Below, one piece after another: positions 1-16,392 of a stretch of 64,000 bases of DNA (the stretch's first letter is position 1; the number at the start of each line of letters is the position of its first letter). Origin of the DNA: Hirudinaria manillensis (Eukaryota > Annelida > Clitellata > Hirudinida > Hirudinidae); assembly GCA_034509925.1 (NCBI GenBank), contig CM067536.1:522001-586000 (forward strand). The letters run 5' to 3'. The notes beneath the pieces are model-generated. The model saw only the letters and a list, made by a program, of their open reading frames with translations, made no database searches and was not told where the DNA came from. The translations under genes and the position numbers were made by a program.

Positions 1-189
1 ATAAATAAATAAATAATAAATAATATTAAGAATATAAAACTCTCTTCCTCATGTAATCGTCTCATCTACTGCCTGCAGTTGATTCATTGATCTAATTAAT
101 GGCTGCGACTTTTGTTTTAATTGAGTTTGTATGTTGAATAATTGAAAAATTAATATGATGCAAGCCAATTTAAAATTAATTTTTGACAG

Positions 190-3100
190 AAAATACACAA
201 TTTTAAATCCAATTGCAAAGGACTTTTTAGATGAGATTCAAGATGGTCGGTCCATCTTGGAACGTGAACGAGAAAGAAGCAAGAAAAGTAAAATTATTTT
301 GGTTATGATTTCATTATTTAATAATTTGTCACTTTTTATTATAAAATGAATAAGAACAATTAAATTAACATTTTTTATTATTGCAAAAAACACTCAAAAT
401 GATTGAAATATTGAAGGGCTCATGTCGAAATTAAGATAATAATAGGTTACCGTAACTCTGTAATATAAACTCTGCAAATCCTGATAGTAGATATTTCAGA
501 TCACTTTCCTATATTTCTACAGATTCCTATAAAATGTGATCGAGCAAATACAAAGCTTGGACAATATAGACAGATTAACACCCATTCCAAAAATAAATTT
601 CAAAATGCACTTACATTATGTGACTGGTCTTGTGTATCAAATCATTGCATAAATGATGATCCCTGTTCGGCTTACAAAGAATTTATTTCTATTTACTTAA
701 CTCTATACAATGAAGCTTTTCCCCTAGTGCCTGACCAACATAGGCCAATCAGAAATTTCAAACAACCTTGGATGAATGCATCCCTGCTGAAGTCTTCCAA
801 TACAAAAAATAAATTATATAGAACTTTCCTTCAATACCCCACAGACCAAAATAAACTGGCCTTCGTTAATTTCAGAAATGCTTTTAGGAAATCCAAATTA
901 GCTACTAAAAAGGCATATTATGATAAACTCTTTATAAAACATAAATCCAATATGCACAGAACCTGGGATATCATTAAATCTTTGATGGGATGTCAGACCA
1001 GTACCAGAAATAACTCTGGTTTCTTTGTGAATGACAATGGTGATTTGCTTACTCCACATGAAACTGCTAGCCAATTCAATCGCTATTTCTCTGGTATTGG
1101 AAAGAACATTGCCAGCACTATTCCCACAACAGACAGGAACATCTCGGATATGCTGAGTGGATTTTCCCAATTACAGTCCATGAGTCTCACACCAACCAGT
1201 CCTTTCGAGATCATCAAATTTTCCAGTGCCCTCAACAAATCCCATAGTTGTGGTGTCGATGACATAGACCCTTGCATAGCACATGAATTTATATCACTAG
1301 TAGCAGATCCTTTATCTTCTATTTTCAATTCCTCCTTCCGTACTGGTCTCATCCCAAAAGAACTTAAATCTGCTAAAGTTATACCTCTCTTCAAATCAGG
1401 TGAGCAGGACAAGGTTGAAAACTACAGGCCCATATCTATCTTACCATACTTTTCCAAATTTTTAGAAAAAATTGTACATTCCAGACTATATGATTACTTT
1501 GATAAATTTAACCTACTTAATGATTCTCAATTTGGTTTCAGAAAGAATCATTCAACTTATATGCCTCTATTGTTGCTTCAAACTGATGTTTACAATGCTT
1601 TTGATGATGGTGATGTTGTATTGGCTTTGTTTCTTGATTTACAAAAGGCTTTTGATACTGTTAATCATCAAATATTGCTTCGTAAGCTTGAATTGTATGG
1701 TGTCAGAGGTGTCGTTTTGTGTTGGTTTAAAAATTATTTGTGTGGCAGAAGTCAAAGGGTTATGTTTAATGGTGTGTGTTCTTCTGATGTTCTTATTGAT
1801 TATGGTGTTCCTCAAGGTTCTATACTGGGTCCCCTTTTATTTCTTATTTATATTAATGATTTTCAATGTTCTTCTGATCTTTTCAAAGTATTAATATATG
1901 CTGATGATATTGTTATTTATACATTAGGGAAAAACATAAATAGTCTTATTACTTTATTCAATAATGAATTAACTTTTTTGAAAAATTGGTTTGCGAGTAA
2001 TTGCTTATCTATCAATGTTTATAAATCAAATTTTATGGTTTTTCACTCTTCCAGAAAGGTCATTGCATGTAACTCCTCTCTCTACATAGATAAGTTTTCC
2101 CTAAATAGAGTCACAAGTATTAGATATTTAGGGATCACAATAGATGAACACCTTTCTTGGCTAAACCATATATCTTATTTACAAAATCGCATCTCCAGAA
2201 ATATTGGAATAATATCAAGGATACGGCCTTTTATCAACACAAAAATAGCACTTTCATTATATTTTTCACTTGTCTATCCCTACCTAACTTACTGTAATAT
2301 CATATGGGCTTCTACTTACAAGACACACTTACATCAGTTATCATTATTACAAAAACGGATTGTGCGTGTCATTTTCCTGTTGCCGCCTCTATCATCGACT
2401 GTCTCTGCTTTTACAAACAATAATTTACTAAGTGTAACCCAAATTCATGACTTACAAATTGCCCTTTTTATGTTTGCCTACAACTTCAATTCTATTCCTA
2501 AAATATTTTCAGATTTTTTCATACCAAGCAATACCTATAACAATCCTTCTTATTTCTTACGTAACACTCACGAATACAGTCCTACCTTTGCTAAATCTAC
2601 TTTGAAATTATTTTCTATACAATGTTATGGGCCAAGATTATATACTTCAATTCCAGATTCAGTTAGGGAATTAACTTGTTTTCATTCATGTCCTTTTGAG
2701 TTATTGTTTCTGTTGTTTAAGAAATTGTATAAGTCTCATTTAGTAAGGGTTGTTTGAATTTACATGGTTGTATTATATATATTATGATTTTTAGGGCCAG
2801 TCTGTTTAGCGGAAGCTTGCGCTTCCTTAAGACTGACCCTATGAGTTTATTTTGTATTTTAAGTTTAAATTGTTTCGTTGGTGTACATAATTGTTTGTTC
2901 AATTGTTTGTTCAATAAACTCTAAACTCTCAAAAAAAAAAAAAAAAAAAAAAATATAAACTTCCATTTTGGGTATTTTAAATATTTTGTTATATTCAATA
3001 ATTCCATGATTGTCTTAAAGAGCAATAATTTTAAATAAATAAAGTCATTTAAAAAGGTAATATCTTTTTTATATAATTCTTCATAGAATTTGAAACAACA

Positions 3101-6100
3101 AATTTAATATTGTTGATGATTTCAATCAGAGATTAAGGTCATCAGAACGAATAAAGGAGACTATTACCCACTGACAAGCAGAAGAGAGATCCTCACAAAG
3201 AAGTCAGAATTCCATGACATTGTAATCTATGAATCGTAAGTTGATGAAATAATATTCCGTTACTATATTTACAGGATTGAATGATGCACTCGATTTTGGC
3301 TTTAATTGTTTTAAATTGGTTAGAACCTTATTATTGTTTCTTATCAAAAATAATTTAAAGTCAAGATTAGCATCTTGCAACCATGACACTAGCAAATTAA
3401 TATTGAATAATGCATGCCAATATGTTGATAAATATGATAAAAATTAATTCAGTGTGAGCCATGAAAAAGTCTTATCCCTTGATGATACCCTCTGGGTCAC
3501 TGAGTATGATGAATTCTTTCAGAAAATAATGTTCAGTCTTCCTGTAATTGGTCATCAGGAACCAAATGACGTGAGATTTGATACATTTCAACATTCACGT
3601 TGTAGGTACTTTTAAAACATAGGAACTACAAACAAAAATATAATGCCTGGAGACAATCAGAGTAAAGATCACCAGAAGACAATTAAATGACTATGAATTG
3701 TCTCAGACTATTGTTTGCTCTTGCTCTCTTAGTTGATAAACTTGATTCTCCTTTTGGTCCAACTGACATAGTAGAAAAGAATAGAATGCCTTGAATGTGG
3801 AGCATTGAAAACCTTTCATAAAGGGAGTTTCTTTGAACAAAATCACTTGTTTTTCCTGCTCCTTGCCTTTCTGATACTAGATCACTCAAAGGTTCATCAC
3901 AAAAGACCTGAACAGCAGTCACCACTCACTCACTCAGCAATAAATCAACTAACTTGAAATATAATTTTACAACCACAATTATAATGAATAATATCAAGGT
4001 CCAGGGTTGCTTCATCATGATTTCTTGAATGCAGGTGTTAGTGATTGGAGGAGGCGATGGTACAATTGTGAGCAAGTTGTTGAAACATCGCAATGTGAAA
4101 TTTATAACAGTTTATGAGAGCGATGAGGTGAGTCCAATTTCTTTTATTTTTATTTTAGAACTTATTTGAAATTGAAAACATGCAAATTATGAGGCTCTTT
4201 CAAGTCTTTCATAATATTCCTAATTCCCAATACTTAATATTTATTTTTTAAGCTACAGATAAATTATTGGAATAACAGAAAAATTAGTTGTAAAATTAAA
4301 AAATAAAGAGCTATCCTAAAGATAGTTATTGATAAATTGCAGAGCATATTGAAGTTAAGTCATGAACACTTCCCTTCTTTTGCCTCTTCTTTGAAAGATC
4401 CCAGAGTCAAACTTGTCATCGGAGACGGATTTAAATTCATGAAGACGCAGAGGAAGGCCTTTGATGTCATCATCAGTCGCTCAACAAGTCATTTCATTGA
4501 ATTGTTTTAATTTCCAGATTTTGATAATAATGATAACTGCAATGGAGTAATATTCTCGAGCAAAGAAGTTCGAAGTTGAGATTGAATGCCAAAATTACCT
4601 TGAGATATGATTGTAGGATTGAGATAGGATCATAGAACAACTGGAAATATTATCAAATTTTATTTGCAGATAAATATGAAACTTTATTTGGGAATGAATA
4701 TTTTGAGGTTGTTAAAGCTGCATTGAAAGAGGGAGGTGTTAGCTCTTTATTGAGTAAGTTCTTGCCTTGGATTCATTAATCAATACTAGAAGTGCCCAAC
4801 CACGTGTTGCTGTGGCTCAATCTGATTAATTTTATAAGAAAGAAATTTTCTAATATGTTTATTTTTACAATTTCACAATGCTTGGGTTATGATATTTTAA
4901 GCTTTTTCATGTCCATGGCAAGATGGCAAGATTTTCGAAAAAAGTGTATTTTTACATTATATAGTTGTTTCCTATACATGATACCTATACAAAAACACTC
5001 CTCTAATCGAGTACTATGTTGTGCCAAAATTTCAAAGCAATTGGTTAAGTACTTTCAGATAACATTTACATGATACAAACACACATTGCATTTTTATTTA
5101 TATAGATTCAACTAAAATGAACATAAGTTAGCCAATAACTTTAAAAAATCAAAAGATTAAAATATGCCAAAAACGTAAATAAAATATAAGACATGAATCA
5201 TTGAAATTATTTATGGTAATTTTTTAATTATTTGTATTCAAAACCAGGTAGTACAAGGTTTTCAAGTACTTGGCACCCTCACCAATGATTGAATTTTTAT
5301 TTGTTAAATAGTCCATCCTAAATTAATTAAAATGTAATTAAAAATGTATAACTTGAGTTCCAGTACTACAAGTCTACAAACCATATCTACAAAGGGAGCA
5401 CATTCATGATGGCTTTAACTGAATTCATTTGCAGTCCAAGGGGGAGGTTCCGGGAAAAAGGACGTAATTAAGAACACACTTGCCAGATTTCTTATGGATC
5501 TTTTTGATGTCATACAATATTTCTACTTGCCTTGTTATGACCATCCTGGCAGTCTTATCAGATGCATTTTGTGCAGCCTCAATCCTGTTAGCTTTACATG
5601 TTTTTCTGTAATGTTTAAATTAAGGTATCAATTATTATTATTATTATTATTCTTGTACAAACTCGACCATAGCGGCCAGAAAATCAATGGTTCCAGGTCT
5701 CAGCCAGAGTCCTCAGGAAACCACGTTCACAAGTTCTGCGCGATTCAATGTCACAAAAAATAAGAACAAAAATACAAATAAAAATCATCAACTCCTATCA
5801 AACTCAAATCAAATTCCAGTTCACCAACAGAAAAAAGAACAAAAAAAACATTCAATCTAAAATTTTTCTTAATATATGCGCTGTTCCGAACAATACAATC
5901 TTTTGGATCTCCTTGCAGTTTGGCTCTCCTGGCAGCTTGTCTAACTCTTTCTTCAAGCCTTCCGCAGCTGTCCCCAGAGACCCCACCACGATCGGCACCG
6001 TTTTGACCTTCATACCCCACATTCTTGCTATTTCAATCTCCAAGTCTTTGTACTTTAGAATTTTTTCACTTATCTTCTTAAGGATATTTTCGTCGTCCGG

Positions 6101-9098
6101 CACTGATATTTCGATTAACAAACAGCACTTTTTATTCTTATCAATATATATGATGTCGGGTCTATTGGCTTGAATTTTTCTGTCTGTTATGATTCCTTGA
6201 TTCCACGTTATTGTAATTTCATCTTTATTAATAACAGGTTCTGGAGAGTGTTGGTAATATTTTTCTGTAACTTGTAGGTCTAAATTTTTACAAACTTTCC
6301 AATGGATATATGCTGCGACCTTGTTATGTCTCTCGGTGTATTCGGTTGGGGCTAAGACTTGGCATCCAGAAATGATATGACTAATTGTTTCTATTTTTGT
6401 GACAAATTCTACATGTACTTGTAATATCCTGTTTCAAAATATGCCTTTGATAACATCTTGTTTTTAGTACTTGATCTTGGGCCGCCAATATCAAACTCTC
6501 CGTCTCTCCCTTCAATCCACCTCTGTTGAGCCAAGCAAACGTCATTTCCTTGCTCATTCCTGCCCTTTCAGTGTTCTTGATAAACTTTCCGTGCAAGGGT
6601 TTTCTCTTTAAATCCTCCAATTTTTCTTTTTCTATTCTTTTCTTGAATTCGTCTGTGATTTTGATGTCCGTGTGGTTGTGCTTCAGCATGTATTTATTTC
6701 GAGTTTTATCAGCTTCCTTTATCACTGAGCGTTTTTTTTTAAGCTATCATCGAGTCTGATCAATTGAACTAATTTACTATTATCTCTTTCTAAATATTCC
6801 GAGAGACCCAACATTGCATGTTGATAGACTGACCATATCTCTAGAAGCCCTCTTCCATCATTCTTTCTTTTAATATATAATATTTGCACGTCTGCTCTTG
6901 GATGGTGCATTTTGTAAATCGTTAAAATTTTTCTCGTTTTTCTATCAATTTTTTCTATTTCCGATTTTAGCCAGTGAATTATACCAAACCCATAGGAGAG
7001 CACCGGTACTGCCAGACTATTGATGGCAGTGATTTTATTTCGCGAGTTGAGTTGAGTCGCCAAGATTGTCCTTATTCTCCTGAAGTATTCTTTTTTGGCC
7101 TTTTGCTTCACCAATCTATCGTTTATTCCACTTTCTTCATCCATCCCAAGGTATCTGTAACATTCCTCAGCTTCTAGTGATCTAATTTGCAGAGGGGTCG
7201 TGAGCTGGATGCTCCTTCCATGAATGACTTTTCCTTGTTTTATTTCTAACGTGTCGCATTTTTCAATACCAAATTCCATTCGGATGTCATTACTGAAGTC
7301 CTCAACGATTTTTAAATTTTCTTCCATCTGTTCCGGACTTGTTGTAAATAATTTTAGATCATCCATGTATAGCAGGTGACTTATTTGCTGGCCATGTATT
7401 TCATATCCCGTTCCGTTTCTCCTAAGATTGTTTGATAATGGTATCAGCGACATGCAAAACAATAACGGTGACAAGGAGTCCCCCTGGAATATTCCTCGCT
7501 TAACAAAAATTTCTCCTGTTTTTATGCATTCGTTGCCAACTGTTAAAATCATATTGGTTCTCCACCTAAGCATTGACTGGCCAATGAAGTTCCTGGTGAC
7601 ATCATCAATCTTAAAAGTTTCTAGAATCTGCCTGATTAAGGAGTGGGGGATGCTATCAAAGGCTTTTTTATAGTCGATCCAGGTGATACACAGGTCTTTC
7701 TTGAATTTTTTTGCATGTTGGGCTACCATCTGACTGATGAGCAGCTGGTCTTTGCATCCTCTACTTTTTCTTTGGCACCCTTTTTGTTCCTCTTGTAGAA
7801 TGTTATTATTTTGGAGATGGGTATAGATTCTATCAGTTATTAAAGAGGTTAGAATTTTGTACAGGGTGGGCAGACAAGTTATTGGTCTATAGTTTTTAGG
7901 TTTGTCAGTTTCTTGTGTTTTTGGCAGCAGGAAGGTGACTCCCTTTGTCAATCAATGAGGCATATCCCCTGGGTTTTTCATTATTTCATTATACCCATTG
8001 AGTAGCTGACCATGTAGAGACCCCAAATACTTCACCCAGAAATTATGTATTTTGTCAAACCCTGGTGATTTCCAATTCTGCAAAGCTGAAATTGCTTTCT
8101 TCAATTCTGACTCTTCGAAATTTTTCCATGTCTCAGTCTTCAGCTTTTCGTGGGACCTTTCTTCCTTCTGAATCCATTCTGCCTGACTATTGTGATTTAT
8201 GTCATTTTCCAAGATTTCTTTCCAAAATTTCCCCATTTCGATGGGATCTGGTGGTTTTTGCACTCGAATTTGGCATTTGTTTATTTCTCTGTAAAATTGT
8301 TTTTGGTCTTCATTGAACAATCTATTTTGTTGATATTGTGTACTTCGCTTGCTATATCTTCTCAATCTTTGTGCCTTGGATTGCAACTTCATTCTTATAT
8401 TGTTTTCAATCTCACCAATTTGTTTCATACCCATGGCTGATCTATCACATATTTCCATTATTTTAATTTGCACTTTTTGGCTAGGATTGCCTTTTCTGAA
8501 TTGCTTTATAACAGCTAGATCTTTTCTGCAATCGCTAATAACTTTATTAATTCTGGTTTTCCATTTCGGCATCCCTATACGTTGATCGCCATTTTTAATT
8601 TCTGGTCTTTCGCCTGCTATCACAGCCGCAGTCGCGTAGATCCATTCATTAATTTCTATTAATTTTAGTCTGGTGATTTCAGTGATGTTTTGCAGCGATT
8701 TGTTTGCCAACTCTATTTCTTTGGTAATCAATTTAATATTTCTAATCTTATTCAATTTTTTCCTTTCTTCGTATTTGATTTTTCTAACTTCGATGACTTT
8801 TGCACTGATTTTCATCTCCATGTTTTTGAATTCATCTACTTTTACCATCTCCCTCTCCAAGCCCCCATCCGCTGGATCGTCAAAGCAATGCATTTCCGAT
8901 CTTTTGTCAGCCTCAATTCAGCCTTTATTATTATTATTATTATACACATTTTTCCTGCTTCTTCTCGGTCTCACAGCCGGTGATGAATGAATGCTGAGCA
9001 CTACCAGTGCTCTCAGCAATTCACCCAAGAACTTTTCGAAGAATGTGGGCAGTGCCCAGCAAGGAGATCTTCTGAATCTCCGAAGTCTTTGGTCGTCC

Positions 9099-9154
<56 letters not shown>

Positions 9155-10084
9155 GTCAATTGTAATATGACAATCATTACTGATATTAAGGAAGAGTTTA
9201 TTATTGAATTAGTTTTTTGTATTTGATTTTTACAAAAATGTTAGTGTTAGGTATGAGTGCATCAAACCCAACAAATTATATTAAATCTATTTGAACAATT
9301 TTTCAATCTCATTCTATTTATTACTGAATTGGTTTTCATATCGAAATTGCTTTAGAGTCTAGATTTCTAAGTTAGATTCATTTTTGGCAGCATATTTTTA
9401 TGCAAAACATTTCAGTTTATATTTATGTATAAAGTTTTACTTGAAAATTCTTGCAAAATTTATAATAATATACATTTAGTTATACATATATCATCTGTTC
9501 CCAATGATGTTGTACTATTGTTATACAAAACAGTCATCAAGCAGAATTCAGTTTTGTAATTTCTCAACTATGTTTATTTATAAATTTCATGATACTTTCC
9601 ATTTGCTATCATTATTAATTATAAAGTTATAAAGTTGTCATTTCATTTTATTCATCATTCATGGCAAATTCATAATTTTAATGAAATCCGTCCCTATTAT
9701 TAAGGTCTGTTTATTACTTATTATTGATATTAAAAAGTACAAAAGAATGCTTTTAACGATACGACATTTAACATATGAGACGTACTATTTTTTGTACTAT
9801 TTCCATATTAGTGTTCATTAATTAATTAAATAAAAATGATATAATAATGTCTTAAGTTAATTTAAATTATTTTAATGCTCCTAAAATTCTCACAGGTGAT
9901 AGATTTTGAAAAATTCTTTGATGTGATGACTTCTCAGTTTCAAAGTGGCAAGAGGTTGGTGTATTAAAATCATAATCTGGCCATTTCAAATCATTTCATC
10001 GATTAAGTATTTTTATTTTGTAATTCTTTCTGTCCAACTGATATTATATTAATTTTTGCTGTTTTTAGGAGGAAAAATATATAA
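190..10084 (+). CDS. Spermidine synthase-like (pseudoenzyme) cassette 1; 5' part lies before the window
   Basis: Exons read from frame and GT-AG signals: 190-287 (linker), 3130-3235, 3453-3570, 4035-4127, 4343-4487, 4670-4753, 5435-5586, 9896-9954, 10069-10084 (stop). Phases join cleanly and give one domain that follows spermidine synthase from the N-terminal beta-hairpin (EFHDIVIYES) through the nucleotide-binding loop (VLVIGGGDGT) and IGDGFKFM to the C-terminal CSLNP strand. It is a homologue by fold, but the family catalytic motif TDSSDP reads SRSTN, so aminopropyl transfer is unlikely. The first exon (YTILNP...SILERERERSKK) resembles the linker exon between the two synthase-like domains of gene E (45.6 kb). 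The cassette is therefore probably the C-terminal half of a larger receptor whose 5' end is outside the window. It ends in a basic tail (SGKRRKNI). Two introns carry retrotransposons. No Ig exons are visible upstream. Confidence 0.72.
480..2953 (+). mobile_element. 5'-truncated LINE with poly(A) tail
   Basis: The insert starts just after GCAAAT at 474-479 and ends in a run of about 23 A (2931-2953). The tandem-duplicate locus at 10940-11000 reads straight across this point without the insert, giving a natural empty site. A target-site duplication is at most a few A/T bases and is hidden in the tail. The 3' UTR contains GCTTCCTTAAGACTGACCCT, which recurs in the fragment at 48.6 kb, so the family is multi-copy here. 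Confidence 0.9.
481..2757 (+). CDS. LINE ORF2 fragment: end of AP-type endonuclease plus reverse transcriptase
   Basis: The frame is open from the truncation point, about 758 codons, with no real start codon. It begins in the last endonuclease motif (ISDHFPI), then enters the reverse transcriptase: NYRPISILPYFSKFLEKI, LDLQKAFDTVNH, GVPQGSILGPLLF and the catalytic box LIYADDIVIY near 1896-1920. A C-terminal thumb region ends at the stop at 2755-2757. The motif set fits the jockey/CR1 group of non-LTR elements; I cannot fix the clade by eye. There are no stops or frameshifts, so the copy is young, but 5' truncation makes it unable to move on its own. Confidence 0.88.
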   Translation: MIVDISDHFPIFLQIPIKCDRANTKLGQYRQINTHSKNKFQNALTLCDWSCVSNHCINDDPCSAYKEFISIYLTLYNEAFPLVPDQHRPIRNFKQPWMNASLLKSSNTKNKLYRTFLQYPTDQNKLAFVNFRNAFRKSKLATKKAYYDKLFIKHKSNMHRTWDIIKSLMGCQTSTRNNSGFFVNDNGDLLTPHETASQFNRYFSGIGKNIASTIPTTDRNISDMLSGFSQLQSMSLTPTSPFEIIKFSSALNKSHSCGVDDIDPCIAHEFISLVADPLSSIFNSSFRTGLIPKELKSAKVIPLFKSGEQDKVENYRPISILPYFSKFLEKIVHSRLYDYFDKFNLLNDSQFGFRKNHSTYMPLLLLQTDVYNAFDDGDVVLALFLDLQKAFDTVNHQILLRKLELYGVRGVVLCWFKNYLCGRSQRVMFNGVCSSDVLIDYGVPQGSILGPLLFLIYINDFQCSSDLFKVLIYADDIVIYTLGKNINSLITLFNNELTFLKNWFASNCLSINVYKSNFMVFHSSRKVIACNSSLYIDKFSLNRVTSIRYLGITIDEHLSWLNHISYLQNRISRNIGIISRIRPFINTKIALSLYFSLVYPYLTYCNIIWASTYKTHLHQLSLLQKRIVRVIFLLPPLSSTVSAFTNNNLLSVTQIHDLQIALFMFAYNFNSIPKIFSDFFIPSNTYNNPSYFLRNTHEYSPTFAKSTLKLFSIQCYGPRLYTSIPDSVRELTCFHSCPFELLFLLFKKLYKSHLVRVV
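4780..5110 (+). repeat. Dispersed repeat (retroelement or SINE-like tail)
   Basis: The unit runs from ACTAGAAGTGCCCAACCACG to TTTTTATTTATATAGATTC. Copies occur at 12898-13225 (same strand, by tandem duplication) and reverse-complemented at about 17910-18125, where the edge reads CACTAGTGATGCCCAGCAACG on the minus strand. The open frame of about 90 codons in it (4792-5073) is shared by the copies but has no recognisable protein, so I treat it as repeat DNA. It lies in an intron of cassette 1. Confidence 0.6.
5651..8924 (-). mobile_element. R4/Dong-like non-LTR retrotransposon inserted in a (TTA)n microsatellite
   Basis: Both flanks are (TTA)n: 5633-5650 and 8925-8945. In the duplicate locus (13750-13848) the microsatellite is uninterrupted, so this is an insertion into TAA/TTA repeats. 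On the minus strand the order is N-terminal region, reverse transcriptase, CCHC-type zinc finger, restriction-like endonuclease. That order and the TAA target match what is known of the R4 clade, of which silkworm Dong is the type. The 5' end is probably truncated, since no N-terminal zinc finger is visible. Confidence 0.82.
5852..8893 (-). pseudogene. R4/Dong-like ORF (RT plus restriction-like endonuclease), disabled
   Basis: The frame from 8893 to 7952 (IEADKRSEMHCFDD onward) is stopped by one TGA after NPGDMPH at about 7949. It continues in the same frame to about 6722 with reverse transcriptase motifs: NYRPITCLPTLYKILTSLI, IDYKKAFDSIPHSLI, GIFQGDSLSPLLF and the catalytic box LLYMDDLKLF. 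A frameshift in the homopolymer near 6731-6739 moves it to a second frame. The C-terminal part has a CRICHK zinc-knuckle start and an endonuclease core (RPDIIYID ... LLIEISVPDDENI ... EKILKYKDLEIEIARMW), the PD-(D/E)xK-type domain of this clade, ending near 5852. One stop and one or two shifts mean a recent but dead copy. Confidence 0.82.
8946..9098 (-). mobile_element. 3' end of a second R4/Dong-like copy
   Basis: On the minus strand the segment encodes EIQKISLLGTAHILRKVL, matching the C-terminus of the main element (EIQKIVLFGTAHILRKIL), followed by a short 3' UTR and (TAA)n at 8945-8925. A heavily 5'-truncated copy therefore sits directly upstream of the main element in the same microsatellite. 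Confidence 0.72.
9099..9154. repeat. (TTA)n microsatellite
   Basis: About 18 uninterrupted TTA units form the far side of the retrotransposon target. The following sequence TTGTCAATTGTAATATGACAATC matches the right flank of the intact microsatellite at 13750-13848. Confidence 0.95.
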
Positions 10085-10510
10085 TACGTAATAGATTTCA
10101 GAGCACTGCCACACCACAACAGACACTACAACTTGGACTATAAACTTTTGAATATCAATGCCTCATCTGTGATTTGTGCCTATGCTATAAAATAGTCCAT
10201 GGTCTTGTTAAATGCAGCATTCCACAATTCCCTAACTTTCTAACCTCCAGAACCCATGATCACCTCCTTCACTTATGCCAAGAGAAATGTTCCACCAGTC
10301 ACAGGCAGCATTTCTTTACCAACCTAATTATCAAACCCTGGAACTCACTACCATATGATGTCACTAACACCTCAACATTTTCTCGCTTCAAATCGTGCGT
10401 GTCATCCTTAAACCTCAATAACCACCTAACCATTAAGTGAACTTAATTTTCTGTTGACAATGTTGTTGATTCTGTTTCATTCTATATAGAAAATAAATAA
10501 ATAAATAAAT
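10085..10510 (+). mobile_element. LINE 3' relic with (AATA)n tail
   Basis: The frame at about 10174-10440 reads LCLCYKIVHGLV ... RTHDHLLHL ... FFTNLIIKPWNSLPYD ... FKSCVSSLNL, the usual C-terminal end of a CR1/L2-type ORF2. The 3' end is a (AAATA/AATA)n tail at about 10485-10510. The same tail opens the window at position 1, so one repeat copy probably marks each edge of the tandem duplication that produced cassettes 1 and 2. Confidence 0.68.
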
Positions 10511-10685
10511 AAAAAATAATATTAAGAATATAAAACTCTCTTCCTCATGTAATCGTCTCATCTACTGCCTGCAGTTGATTCATTGATCTAATTAATGGCT
10601 GCGACTTTTGTTTTAATTGAGTTTGTATGTTGAATAATTGAAAAATTAATATGATGCAAGCCAATTTAAAATTAATTTTTGACAG

Positions 10686-15306
<4,621 letters not shown>

Positions 15307-16392
15307 ACAGAGAAAAGTTGTGCAGGTGAAAAAGGAAACAGAACTATTTCTTCTAAAATGAATTACAACTGAAAGCTTGTTATGAAGATGGAGATCATAA
15401 GATCACACCAACATTGAGTGTTTCTAGACTGAAATTACATATCAGGACGAGCTAGATGCTTTAATGCCTATTTTTTTCTTTTAGTTTTTGTCTCAGTTCA
15501 ATGCTTTATTCTGCAGGTATATCCAATCTCAAATTTTGATAGTTTAAAAATTACATAATAAATGTGTGGTTTTAGACATGATGTTGTTGTTGTTGTTATT
15601 GGGGCTGTTGTTATAAGAAGAGTTTTTCCTCTGTTTTGGCCTAACATGCATGAGATCAACACTCATTGGCAATTTTTTTAGAACTTCAAAAATATTGTTC
15701 ACAAATAATGTTTTGTTAAGTTTTTTGAAGTAATGCAAAATGCTTTAGAGTTTACAACTAAAATTATTAAAACATTCAATTAATTCAGTGTGGAAAGGTC
15801 TTCACCCTTGATGGTACCCTTTGAGTCACTGAGTTCTATCAAAAAGTCTATATTCAGTCTTCCTGTACTTGGTCATCAGGAACCAAAATATGTGAATTGT
15901 GATATTTCAACATTTATGTTATAGGTACTTTTAAAACATAAGAACTTCAAATGGGGAAAATAATAAGATTCCTTGAATTTCTGAATTCTTCTGATTTTAT
16001 AAAATTTTAGAAAAGGACTTCTTTGAACCAAAAAATTAGATTTTATTGCTGTCTTCTGCAAATAGTTATGTACAAAATCATGAACTATGTGATTTCACAG
16101 CAATACAAATATGCAAAGCATACAACTTTGGTGATTTTTTATTCTAAGACCAAGTTGAGATTAATTGATCAAATTAAATTTGTCAAAATAATTCATGCAC
16201 TGTACAAGGATCAGTGTGATCAAGATATAGTCTTTTGTAAAAATATTCTTGTGGAACGATCCCTGAACAATGAATCATTTATCATGAAATAGAATTATTT
16301 TGGTGAGCTCATGAAGCCTAACTTCCTGCAAATCTTGCGCTTTAGAGTCACACATGTAAAATACCAAGACTCTGCCATGAATATTCATACTG
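15307..16392 (+). pseudogene. Broken third copy of a cassette exon (core about 15788-15895)
   Basis: The stretch after ATTCAG at 15788 aligns to the second synthase-like exon (GKVLTLDDTLWVTEYDEF...). It has lost six bases and one further base near its start, and TGG of the Trp codon is TGA. The downstream part (CAGTCTTCCTGTACTTGGTC) and following intron also match cassettes 1 and 2. The rest of the interval holds a (GTT)n run near 15580 and nothing I can call; the frame at 16023-16292 has no recognisable protein. This is the space between convergent cassette 2 and gene A. Confidence 0.65.

Noticed and set aside
898..1894. Several open frames on both strands across the LINE
   Set aside because: They are shadows of the reverse transcriptase frame at 481-2757 and encode nothing recognisable.
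3683..3925. Minus-strand frame, repeated at 11801-12043
   Set aside because: It lies in an intron of the duplicated cassettes; its conservation is explained by the tandem duplication, and it shows no family motif.
4792..5073. 93-codon frame shared by three loci
   Set aside because: All copies are part of a dispersed repeat; the minus-strand copy at 17.8-18.1 kb differs, and no protein family is visible.
16023..16292. 89-codon plus-strand frame
   Set aside because: AT-rich, no motif, no splice context, next to a dead cassette exon; probably chance.
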